A stretch of 64,000 bases of DNA from contig NZ_JAJKBJ010000001.1 of the NCBI RefSeq assembly GCF_023618015.1, positions 372,001-436,000 of the forward strand. Direction: 5' to 3'. The stretch's first letter is position 1; every line of letters begins with the position of its first letter. The position numbers and the translations under genes are program-made. Positions 57,631-64,000 of this stretch are shown here, piece after piece. Origin of the DNA: Legionella maioricensis. Lineage in GTDB: Bacteria; Pseudomonadota; Gammaproteobacteria; Legionellales; Legionellaceae. The notes below the pieces were generated by a model. The model saw nothing but the letters and a program-made list of their open reading frames with translations. It did no database searches and was not told where the DNA came from.

Positions 57631-60175
57631 AACCGTAGACCTCCTGAGCAACCTTGGAAATGGCATCAGCTAATGGCAAACCTGTTGCCATTAATCGTTT
57701 CAAAGCCTCTACTTCAGGGCCACGTGTAGTGTTTAGCACGCGTGAAAATGGATCAACAATCAAACGATGCACTGTTGAATTTTCTTCACACATCATTAAA
57801 AATTCAGAGTATTCATTAGTTATTTTAAGGCTTCGGATTAAACGCTCACCATAAGCATCCAGCTGATTACTCGTTTTTAAAGTATCAATCGTACTTTTTG
57901 AGGCACCTAAAAAGATTTTATAATAGGCATTGTCGTAACACATTTTGGCAGTTGGATTGTTGTCATAATCATCTAAGCCATGGGTCACAGTAATAAAATT
58001 ACCACCGTATTTAGGCGCTCGCCGATAGCCCTCGTTCACAAAATTAGCACTGCCGCCCGTGCCATTGTCTGAAAGTAATTCGTAGGATTCATCAATCAAG
58101 CAACTTTTGGGAATGTGCTTTGGCGTGTAATACATCGCATTAGTGATTTGATACATTAAGATTTTCAATACAATGCGTTGTAAGTCCTTATTTCCATCAA
58201 GACCACCCAACTCCAAAATGACTAAATTTCTTTTAAAATCCAATGAACAGGGCGGCTCAAAATAATTGCCATAACGACCATTTTTAGTATAGCTGTACAA
58301 CAGCCGCCCAATATTTTGAGAAATAGGATCGTGACTCGCTTCTAAGTGATGAGCAATAAGAGTGATTGTTGTAGCATTGTGATGTTGTCGCCACATTGCC
58401 TCAATGGCTTTCTCAATATGACTTCGTTCTTCATCACTGACGTTACCGGATGGTCTTGCCATCATACCAACGAGCTGAATTAATTGATTGTGAACGTCTT
58501 TAAATGCGGTGTCATTTTTGGCTTGTACATCAATTGTTGAAAAGAGGTTTAGGCTAATTTCGGTGTCATGATTAAAATCAATGAGCTGTCCGTTCAACAT
58601 CTCACAAGATTTTGCGTAGGAACCGCCCACATCAATAATATAAACAAAGCCGCCCTGGGATAACAGACTTTGAATGTAGTCATTCATTAAGAAGGATTTT
58701 CCTTTTCCAGGAGGGGCAACAATGGCGACATTGTAGTTTCTGACTACGTTGTCAAAAAAATAAATAGCGGTAAATTGCCCCCGTCTTTGTGGATAGACTT
58801 GAGCGAACCGTCCTGCACCTTTCCATTCTCCCTGGATAGGTAATAAGTTAACCGTATTAAAACTGGTTAAAGGCCTTACCCTCCCAAATGATTTGTAATC
58901 ATCAAACATCCCTTCAGCGGGTGCAAAGGGCATAGATGCCAGAAGTGTTTGTAACTGCAAGCCAGTTGGCGTGCGTAAATCAAATTGATTGCCACGAAAT
59001 ACATCCTTAGCGCGTCGTACATCTCGACGGACATTAGCAGGGGTTGTAAACAATAAGACGTTATAATAGGAGTCAACCAAAGAATCATCGCTGCTGAGTC
59101 GCTCTCTTAACTCCTCAATTTCTGCGTATTTTTTATTAAAGTTCTTGACCCACTTGGCAATAAAGGGCTGTTTGGCATTTTGACCTTCATCGGCATACTT
59201 GGCATCTAATGCTGCCATCACCTTGTCTTTATCTTTAATTCGTACTGCAAAACTAAAAAGAAAAGGACAGCTTATTTGCAATGAGGCATTAAACAATTTT
59301 CCAAACAAATCACCCATTTGCCATTGCATAGGAGATTTAGGGTATTGCCTGACGGACAAGCATTTAATCACGCGGGTATCTTCTTCGCGCTCAATCTCTA
59401 TTTGATTCGACGTAACTCGCATGCTCGCTTCAATATCAGTAAGTTGGAAGCGAATTTCAGTATTTGCATCATAATTAGTTTTTTCTTCATATAAACTCTC
59501 GGTTGGAAAGAGCCATTCACGCTTTAAGCTAATTACTTGTTCCACAGAGAGTTCCTTACACATAATGTTGACTGACTTTAGATTATTGCTAATGTCTTCG
59601 CGCAAACTACCAAGCAACAAACGGTCGTCTTCTATAGATTTTCGTGGAATCGAAATACATAGAAAAAGTCGGAAATCACGCAAAACAAAATTACTTTCTT
59701 TAGTTAATGAGCCATACACCCCTTTGCGATAAAATTCAGCTCTTCGGTGTGCCAGGGCTTTTAAAACCTCACTGCCTTGATTGCGTTGATGTTCCATTTC
59801 ATCAATCATGTGGCCAATTTTAGGCGATGCCCAAAACAAAGCATGAAAACAACTTTCCGGTGGCAAAATATCCGTTAATATACTGGTAAGAATAGTCACA
59901 GTTTCTTCACTGGCACCGATTAGTGTCGAGCATTCAAACATCATATGAGAGGCTTGTTTGTAAGGATAAATATCAGCTTCTGCATCGTAGACCTCATCTG
60001 GTAAATAAGGTGCCAAGCAATAGGTATCCAATAGCGCTTCAATTTGTTTTTTATGATGCGCATCCGTCATGCCAAGCTCTTCTCGCAATGTTTCCAGTAG
60101 TGAGCCTGTCGCATGACTTAAAATAGTGCGGGTATTTCTGACTGCAAGACTCGCTTTTTTTAGTGTAGACAACAT
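57623..60175 (-). CDS. traC: Type IV secretion ATPase TraC
   Basis: 850 aa from ATG 60175 (AAGGAG upstream). VirB4-family ATPase energising pilus assembly. N-terminal domain (about 20-420) with the family pattern, then the motor: Walker A APPGKGKSFL (about 475-485), GGSYAKSCEMLNGQLIDF, Walker B CLIDESYELL (about 695-705) and ITVTHGLDDY. The terminal segment RLIVDPFSRVL is typical of F-type TraC. Confidence 0.95.
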   Translation of the reverse strand: MLSTLKKASLAVRNTRTILSHATGSLLETLREELGMTDAHHKKQIEALLDTYCLAPYLPDEVYDAEADIYPYKQASHMMFECSTLIGASEETVTILTSILTDILPPESCFHALFWASPKIGHMIDEMEHQRNQGSEVLKALAHRRAEFYRKGVYGSLTKESNFVLRDFRLFLCISIPRKSIEDDRLLLGSLREDISNNLKSVNIMCKELSVEQVISLKREWLFPTESLYEEKTNYDANTEIRFQLTDIEASMRVTSNQIEIEREEDTRVIKCLSVRQYPKSPMQWQMGDLFGKLFNASLQISCPFLFSFAVRIKDKDKVMAALDAKYADEGQNAKQPFIAKWVKNFNKKYAEIEELRERLSSDDSLVDSYYNVLLFTTPANVRRDVRRAKDVFRGNQFDLRTPTGLQLQTLLASMPFAPAEGMFDDYKSFGRVRPLTSFNTVNLLPIQGEWKGAGRFAQVYPQRRGQFTAIYFFDNVVRNYNVAIVAPPGKGKSFLMNDYIQSLLSQGGFVYIIDVGGSYAKSCEMLNGQLIDFNHDTEISLNLFSTIDVQAKNDTAFKDVHNQLIQLVGMMARPSGNVSDEERSHIEKAIEAMWRQHHNATTITLIAHHLEASHDPISQNIGRLLYSYTKNGRYGNYFEPPCSLDFKRNLVILELGGLDGNKDLQRIVLKILMYQITNAMYYTPKHIPKSCLIDESYELLSDNGTGGSANFVNEGYRRAPKYGGNFITVTHGLDDYDNNPTAKMCYDNAYYKIFLGASKSTIDTLKTSNQLDAYGERLIRSLKITNEYSEFLMMCEENSTVHRLIVDPFSRVLNTTRGPEVEALKRLMATGLPLADAISKVAQEVYGYV

Positions 60176-60186
60176 AATGGCTCTCC

Positions 60187-60537
60187 TTATTTTGAAGCCA
60201 ATTGTGACTGCTGCATCCACTGTCCTTCCTTCACCACGCTATAAACCCGATTAGCTTGATGATAATTGCCATCAGTGTCTTCATAAGGAGCTATCCAAAG
60301 AGGCATCACCCCTTCTCCATAACGCACAGGCTGACCAGGTCGCCCATCCATCACCAAAGGATTTCGACTGGGGGTTACTGCCAAGGATTTGCCCTTTCCA
60401 TTCACCATGTCATAAACCTCGTCCATTCGTTTGCACGAACCTCCGTTGGGAGCTGGGCAATCAAAGTCCTCATTCAATTTGGCGCAACCCGTCAAAACAA
60501 CACATGGCAATAGTAATAAAATAATTAGGTTGTTCAT
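60187..60537 (-). CDS. traV: Type IV secretion lipoprotein TraV
   Basis: 116 aa from ATG 60537; the longer frame lies inside traB. Lipobox VLTGC (Cys about 18), then DFDCPAPNGGSCKRMDEVYDM, whose CPxxxGxxC pattern is the TraV signature. Outer-membrane anchor of the TraK-TraB core complex. Confidence 0.93.
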   Translation of the reverse strand: MNNLIILLLLPCVVLTGCAKLNEDFDCPAPNGGSCKRMDEVYDMVNGKGKSLAVTPSRNPLVMDGRPGQPVRYGEGVMPLWIAPYEDTDGNYHQANRVYSVVKEGQWMQQSQLASK

Positions 60538-60550
60538 GTTCTCTATGTCC

Positions 60551-61825
60551 TTAAAAAGAGTGGTTTTTATAGAAAAATTGATTTGCTGCTTTTTCTTCAG
60601 CAGTTTCAGATTCAGAAGGCGATTCAGTATTTTGGCTTTCTTCTGGCTGTTCAGGTGCATTAGTGTCTGTTCCTCCATCAAGCCAAAAACCTTTAAGGAA
60701 CGTTACATCTACCGTTACCAATGGAGGCAATTGAATAATTGGGTGATACATTTCTGCGCGCTTGATATTGTACTGCGCGTACATTTTTGATGCCCCAGAA
60801 CCACCACTAGAAACAGCTGCCAGAGGAATTTTTCCAGGTTGAATCGTTGCCACACTTCCAAGAGCTGAGGTACTGTAATCAGTGGAGTATTGCTGGCCAA
60901 TATTGCCCATGCTTTCCCAGAAATTACCCCAAAATGCCTTTTTCACCATAGGCTCATCGCGCCATACTGCACGTCCACGAATTCCATTTTTCGAATCTGA
61001 AATGATGCCCGTAACCTGGATATCAAGATTAGTACCATTAGAATGAATGCAACTTAACCGTTCAGTACGAAACTTTCCCCGCTCACTGGAAATATCACCA
61101 ATTACTGAGGCACTTACCATACAGCCTTTAAGAGGTGTCCTGTATTTGTTCGGCATAATTCCATCCTCAACTATTTGAAATATCATAATGTCGGGATTGG
61201 CCTGGCTTAAAACGCCTGCGGATGCATCAGCCCCTTGTAAAACGACTGCTTTAGCAAAGGTATTGGAAAACACATAATTACTGGGTGTTTTAATTCTAGG
61301 CTTGGATTTTTTACTAAGCTTTGCTGTGTATTGAATAAATCCTGAGTCTATCTCTATGGAATTGCTCGCTGCCGCTTCATCTGCTTGGGGTAATAATCCA
61401 TTTTGTAGCCCATTGTTTTTCGATGCTTCGTTTACTGGAGTAGTTCGTTCCATCTGTAACTTAACTATTTGGTGCTTTAGTTCAGAAAGCGTTGCTCTCA
61501 GTTCTGAAAGTTCATCTTTTTGCGAGCTAATGAGCTTACCTTGCTTATCTTTTTCATCACCTAATGCCTTAATGTTTTTATCAAGAAGTTCTGATTTTGC
61601 AAGTTCAGTGCGCCAGGCATTTTGTGTTTTTTCAATCCAATGAGATTCATTAGTGCTCGAAGAGATTGGACTAGCCAAACTATGTTTTTTATAAGCAGGT
61701 TTATCAACCTCTTTAGGTTTGGCAGTCTTGTTTCCTAATAAGGCAAAGCAGGCAATTACTAACACGATAACACCGATAACAACGCCTAAAAGGATCTGTT
61801 GCTGTTTTTTAAGTTGAATAGACAT
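60551..61825 (-). CDS. traB: Core complex scaffold protein TraB
   Basis: 424 aa from ATG 61825, two bases past the traK stop. N-terminal TM helix (about 12-32), coiled coil (about 75-125, LRATLSELKHQIVKLQ), then the VirB10-like beta domain (about 190-370) with TPLKGCMVSASVIGDISSER and RLSCIHSNGTNLD. The Glu/Ser-rich C-terminal tail follows LPPLVTVDVTFLKGF. Spans inner to outer membrane. Confidence 0.95.
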   Translation of the reverse strand: MSIQLKKQQQILLGVVIGVIVLVIACFALLGNKTAKPKEVDKPAYKKHSLASPISSSTNESHWIEKTQNAWRTELAKSELLDKNIKALGDEKDKQGKLISSQKDELSELRATLSELKHQIVKLQMERTTPVNEASKNNGLQNGLLPQADEAAASNSIEIDSGFIQYTAKLSKKSKPRIKTPSNYVFSNTFAKAVVLQGADASAGVLSQANPDIMIFQIVEDGIMPNKYRTPLKGCMVSASVIGDISSERGKFRTERLSCIHSNGTNLDIQVTGIISDSKNGIRGRAVWRDEPMVKKAFWGNFWESMGNIGQQYSTDYSTSALGSVATIQPGKIPLAAVSSGGSGASKMYAQYNIKRAEMYHPIIQLPPLVTVDVTFLKGFWLDGGTDTNAPEQPEESQNTESPSESETAEEKAANQFFYKNHSF

Positions 61826-61826
61826 A

Positions 61827-62540
61827 TTAGCTAATCCTGTACAATCGAGTAGTTTCAAACGGTGCTAAATGGGTTTTGGCAAGCGCCACCCCTTTGGTTC
61901 CAGGCCAATTAAACCAGGACTCTCTAGCATCAATAGGCTGATTAGTTACGTTCTTTATTTCAAAAATCTCACCTTGCATGCGATTGCCTTTAACCGTCAA
62001 TAAACGTGTTAGCTGTGTTTTTTGTGCTTTATAGACCGTAGGCTTTTTGGGTATTATTTGGATAAAACCTTCTGGCAAATATCCATTCACAAGCGCTCGT
62101 AAAAAACCAACCATCACCTTTTCATAACTTGATGTATGTGGTGCCCGGGCACGAATTACAGGATTTTTATAGGATTTAAAAACGATTGTTTGTGAAGCAA
62201 TGGGTTTGGGCTCTACACGCACGTTGTAAAAAAAGCCTTTTTCAGTCAGCAAATTAATAGTAAACGCTCGCGTGTGGTATGGCGGCGATGGCAAAAAAGT
62301 AAGAATGCCCGTCGTATCATCAATTAGTTTGCAATTTGCTTTTCCATTGCATGCATCAACCAGGGTGTTGCCAGGCGCTTTTATTTGCTGAATGCGATCA
62401 TCTTCTAACATGAGATTATTGGGTTCTTTAATTGAGGCATTAATAAAAATATCTTCATAATTTCTGACTGTTTTTATTTGCGCTCCTTCTGCTGTCGCTA
62501 TGAATAAGCCCAAGCTGAATATCATTGCCATTTGTTTCAT
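61827..62540 (-). CDS. traK: Core complex secretin-like protein TraK
   Basis: 237 aa. Signal peptide about 1-19 (TAEGAQ). VirB9-like protein of the outer-membrane core ring: beta-rich N-terminal half (VDACNGKANCKLIDDTTGIL) and the C-terminal ITNQPIDARESWF-type pattern (NVTNQPIDARESWFNWPGTK in part). GAAGG precedes the ATG. Confidence 0.92.
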   Translation of the reverse strand: MKQMAMIFSLGLFIATAEGAQIKTVRNYEDIFINASIKEPNNLMLEDDRIQQIKAPGNTLVDACNGKANCKLIDDTTGILTFLPSPPYHTRAFTINLLTEKGFFYNVRVEPKPIASQTIVFKSYKNPVIRARAPHTSSYEKVMVGFLRALVNGYLPEGFIQIIPKKPTVYKAQKTQLTRLLTVKGNRMQGEIFEIKNVTNQPIDARESWFNWPGTKGVALAKTHLAPFETTRLYRIS

Positions 62541-62542
62541 GA

Positions 62543-63106
62543 TTACACCTTCTCAAGATTCGTTAGTTTCAACAGGCCATATTCATAGGAATACCTAATC
62601 AAAAAAGTCTCCCGTACATCAGACATCAAATCCGCACCAACAAAACGCCTCATCTGTCCCATTACTTTTACACTTAAATGTTTGATATCAATTTCAAAGG
62701 TCGATGGATAAAACACGCTGGATAAATGTTCGTGATTGATTTGTTCGACCTCCTTTACCAGTTGTGTTCTGATGTCGCCATACAATGAGGGGGCTACATA
62801 TCCTAAGAGCGCATTAAATTGGTAAGTAGCCGAACTTGACGTGATATTAAAACGAAGTTGCGTTAGGAAATTGGTCATATCTCTTAAATAGCCCTCCGAA
62901 ACACCTGCTCCAGAGAGCGTAAATTCTTGAGATATTTTAGGTGGGATGAAATGGGTTTCGTGTCTGCTATGGGCATAATGCAATAAAGCTACGATGGTAA
63001 TTGATTGCATGAATGTCATAGCAAGCAACACACTACTAATACTTATGAGCAAAACTCTGGTCTTTTTTTCCTTCATCAACTCTGATTTTTTTTGTTCTAT
63101 TTTCAT
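62543..63106 (-). CDS. traE: F-type pilus assembly protein TraE
   Basis: 187 aa from ATG 63106 (GGGG upstream); the longer frame overlaps traL. VirB8-like: one N-terminal TM helix (about 15-40) and a periplasmic alpha/beta domain with VSEGYLRDMTNFLTQLRFN and the C-terminal GADLMSDVRETFLIRY. Confidence 0.93.
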   Translation of the reverse strand: MKIEQKKSELMKEKKTRVLLISISSVLLAMTFMQSITIVALLHYAHSRHETHFIPPKISQEFTLSGAGVSEGYLRDMTNFLTQLRFNITSSSATYQFNALLGYVAPSLYGDIRTQLVKEVEQINHEHLSSVFYPSTFEIDIKHLSVKVMGQMRRFVGADLMSDVRETFLIRYSYEYGLLKLTNLEKV

Positions 63107-63110
63107 TCTG

Positions 63111-63404
63111 TTACCCCAAAAACGCTCTAATCCATGACGGTGGTGTTGCCCGCAACTTAGGCGATAAAGAAAAGAACCAATAAAAAAGGTGGATATAAAA
63201 ATAGGGACCTTCATTCCCCTTCATGCGTTTCATCAAAAATAGAAACGCACAGGTTAGAATCAATGAGGTAACAAAAAAACCACAAACAGCCCCAAATACG
63301 TAGAGAGTTAATGCCGCGACCATGACCTCATCGAGTGTAAAAATAATCAATCGATAAGGTTCATTAAGATATTGAGGCGTTTTGTATTTTTTCGGATCTT
63401 CCAT
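63111..63404 (-). CDS. traL: F-type pilus assembly protein TraL
   Basis: 97 aa from ATG 63404. VirB3-like inner-membrane protein: KTPQYLNEPYRLIIFTLDE is the family start (quoted part: YLNEPYRLI), then two TM helices (about 25-60) and FYWFFSLSPKLRATPPSWIR with the conserved PPS-R. Confidence 0.92.
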   Translation of the reverse strand: MEDPKKYKTPQYLNEPYRLIIFTLDEVMVAALTLYVFGAVCGFFVTSLILTCAFLFLMKRMKGNEGPYFYIHLFYWFFSLSPKLRATPPSWIRAFLG

Positions 63405-63405
63405 C

Positions 63406-63708
63406 TTAAACCCCTGCCAGCATTGCAACGACGTTTAGAAAAATAGCCATCGCTCCAACACCGCCAAGCGTCTTAATATTTCGGGTAAACATCAAAGTAA
63501 CAACAGCCGCTACTGCTTCTCCGACATAAAGATAGGTTTTTATCGAACCATTGTAGGTGTCCTTAACTACTTCCTCTGCAGAAGATAAAGCATCTGCTGC
63601 AAAGGTTCCTTGAGCCATTATTAGCAAGCAAATAAGTATAAAAATCTTGCCTGTGTGAGCGTTGATACTGCTTAACACGTTACTTCTGAACTGATTTAAT
63701 AAAGACAT
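63406..63708 (-). CDS. traA: F-type pilin TraA
   Basis: 100 aa from ATG 63708, with a strong AAAGGAGGGG ribosome-binding site. Long leader (about 1-37) ending QGTFA before ADALSSAEEVV, a predicted signal peptidase site that would leave a pilin of about 63 aa. Two TM helices (about 58-75 and 80-98) flank a basic loop TRNIKT, as in F pilin. No TraX or TraQ homologue is visible in the window. Confidence 0.88.
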   Translation of the reverse strand: MSLLNQFRSNVLSSINAHTGKIFILICLLIMAQGTFAADALSSAEEVVKDTYNGSIKTYLYVGEAVAAVVTLMFTRNIKTLGGVGAMAIFLNVVAMLAGV

Positions 63709-63722
63709 GTGACCCCTCCTTT

Positions 63723-63959
63723 TTAATGGTGATTGAGGATTGATTGCTGCATTGACGGACAAAACCTCTTAGTTGGATCGACCAAACCATCTTGCTTTTC
63801 AGATTGAATTTTTTGATATATTTCATAACGGTGGATTGGTACTGAATTAGGTGCATTAAAAGCAATGCGTACCTGATTCCCTTTACACGCTAGAACCGTG
63901 ATAAATATATCCTCTCCAATAACAATGCTTTCACCAACTCTTCTAGTTAGACTCAACAT
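63723..63959 (-). CDS. csrT: CsrA family regulator at the head of the tra operon (CsrT/LvrC-like)
   Basis: 78 aa, AAGGAG before ATG 63959. CsrA fold: [43 protein letters not shown]-binding residues Leu4 and Arg44 are kept; the residue after Arg44 is Tyr instead of Glu. It has a divergent 20-residue tail ([14 protein letters not shown]). ICE-borne CsrA paralogues in Legionella repress their own element and reshape host Csr output; this one precedes traA by 14 bases. Confidence 0.9.
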   Translation of the reverse strand: MLSLTRRVGESIVIGEDIFITVLACKGNQVRIAFNAPNSVPIHRYEIYQKIQSEKQDGLVDPTKRFCPSMQQSILNHH

Positions 63960-64000
63960 CTTCTTCTCCTTTTTAGTTAACTTTCATATTTAAAATTTGT

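Larger units (their letters stand above)
22890..64000. mobile_element. Integrative conjugative element (left end to beyond the window)
   Basis: Integrase, excisionase-like gene and phage-type repressor at the tRNA-Arg junction, variable AT-rich cargo, candidate oriT, and a complete F-type mating-pair, coupling and relaxase gene set. The right end and attR are not in the window. The left boundary is inside the tRNA-Arg 3-prime half, approximate. Confidence 0.9.

Overview
The window looks like a Legionella (or close relative) chromosome carrying an integrated conjugative element. The evidence is gene content: a bacterial mevalonate pathway with separate MVD/MK and IDI2-HMGR-PMK clusters, a Mla-like lipid transport operon with a STAS-permease fusion, effector-like eukaryote-targeted proteins, and an F-type conjugation operon headed by a CsrA paralogue, as in Legionella ICEs. 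No taxonomic search could be run, so genus is inference.

Region 1 (1-22,915) is chromosomal. It runs: the end of an OprB-like porin; CDF and ZIP metal transporters with a Maf pyrophosphatase; eno and ftsB; a minus-strand block mvaD-mvaK1 downstream of queE, cpoB and pal; a Mla-type operon (STAS-MlaE permease, ATPase, MCE protein, PqiC-like lipoprotein); an effector-like hypothetical protein; an ABC-F ATPase behind an elaborate leader; a His/Trp-rich exported peptide; a PAS-GGDEF cyclase; a protein ending in a CaaX box; then fni-mvaA-mvaK2, two identical tRNA-Lys genes and tRNA-Arg(TCG). Together the two mevalonate loci encode every step from HMG-CoA to IPP/DMAPP.

Region 2 (about 22,900 to beyond 64,000) is an ICE inserted at tRNA-Arg. 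Its left end has a tyrosine integrase, an excisionase-like protein and a divergent XRE/S24 repressor with palindromic operators. The AT-rich cargo (25.2-35.6 kb) includes the most interesting system in the window: a split borosin RiPP locus. It has a 72-aa precursor with two tandem 9-residue core repeats, a tetrapyrrole-methylase-family peptide backbone N-methyltransferase with the Tyr-Arg-Tyr catalytic set, and an MFS exporter in one operon, with a convergent 435-aa orphan and a divergent pair of Atm1-type ABC exporters. Further cargo is an aldo/keto reductase, GNAT, NYN-OST-HTH and MazG-like proteins.

A non-coding stretch rich in inverted repeats with an RHH protein gene (35.6-36.4 kb) is the best oriT/relaxosome candidate. 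It is followed by an internally deleted large gene resembling Avs/STAND defence proteins. From 39.5 kb to the end, a long minus-strand operon runs csrT-like, traA, L, E, K, B, V, C, trbI, traW, U, trbC, traN, F, trbB, traH, G, D, I. One small membrane-protein gene lies antiparallel between traG and traD. The TraI protein has an added Toprim/primase-like C-terminus. Most tra genes overlap by 4-11 bases, so they are translationally coupled.
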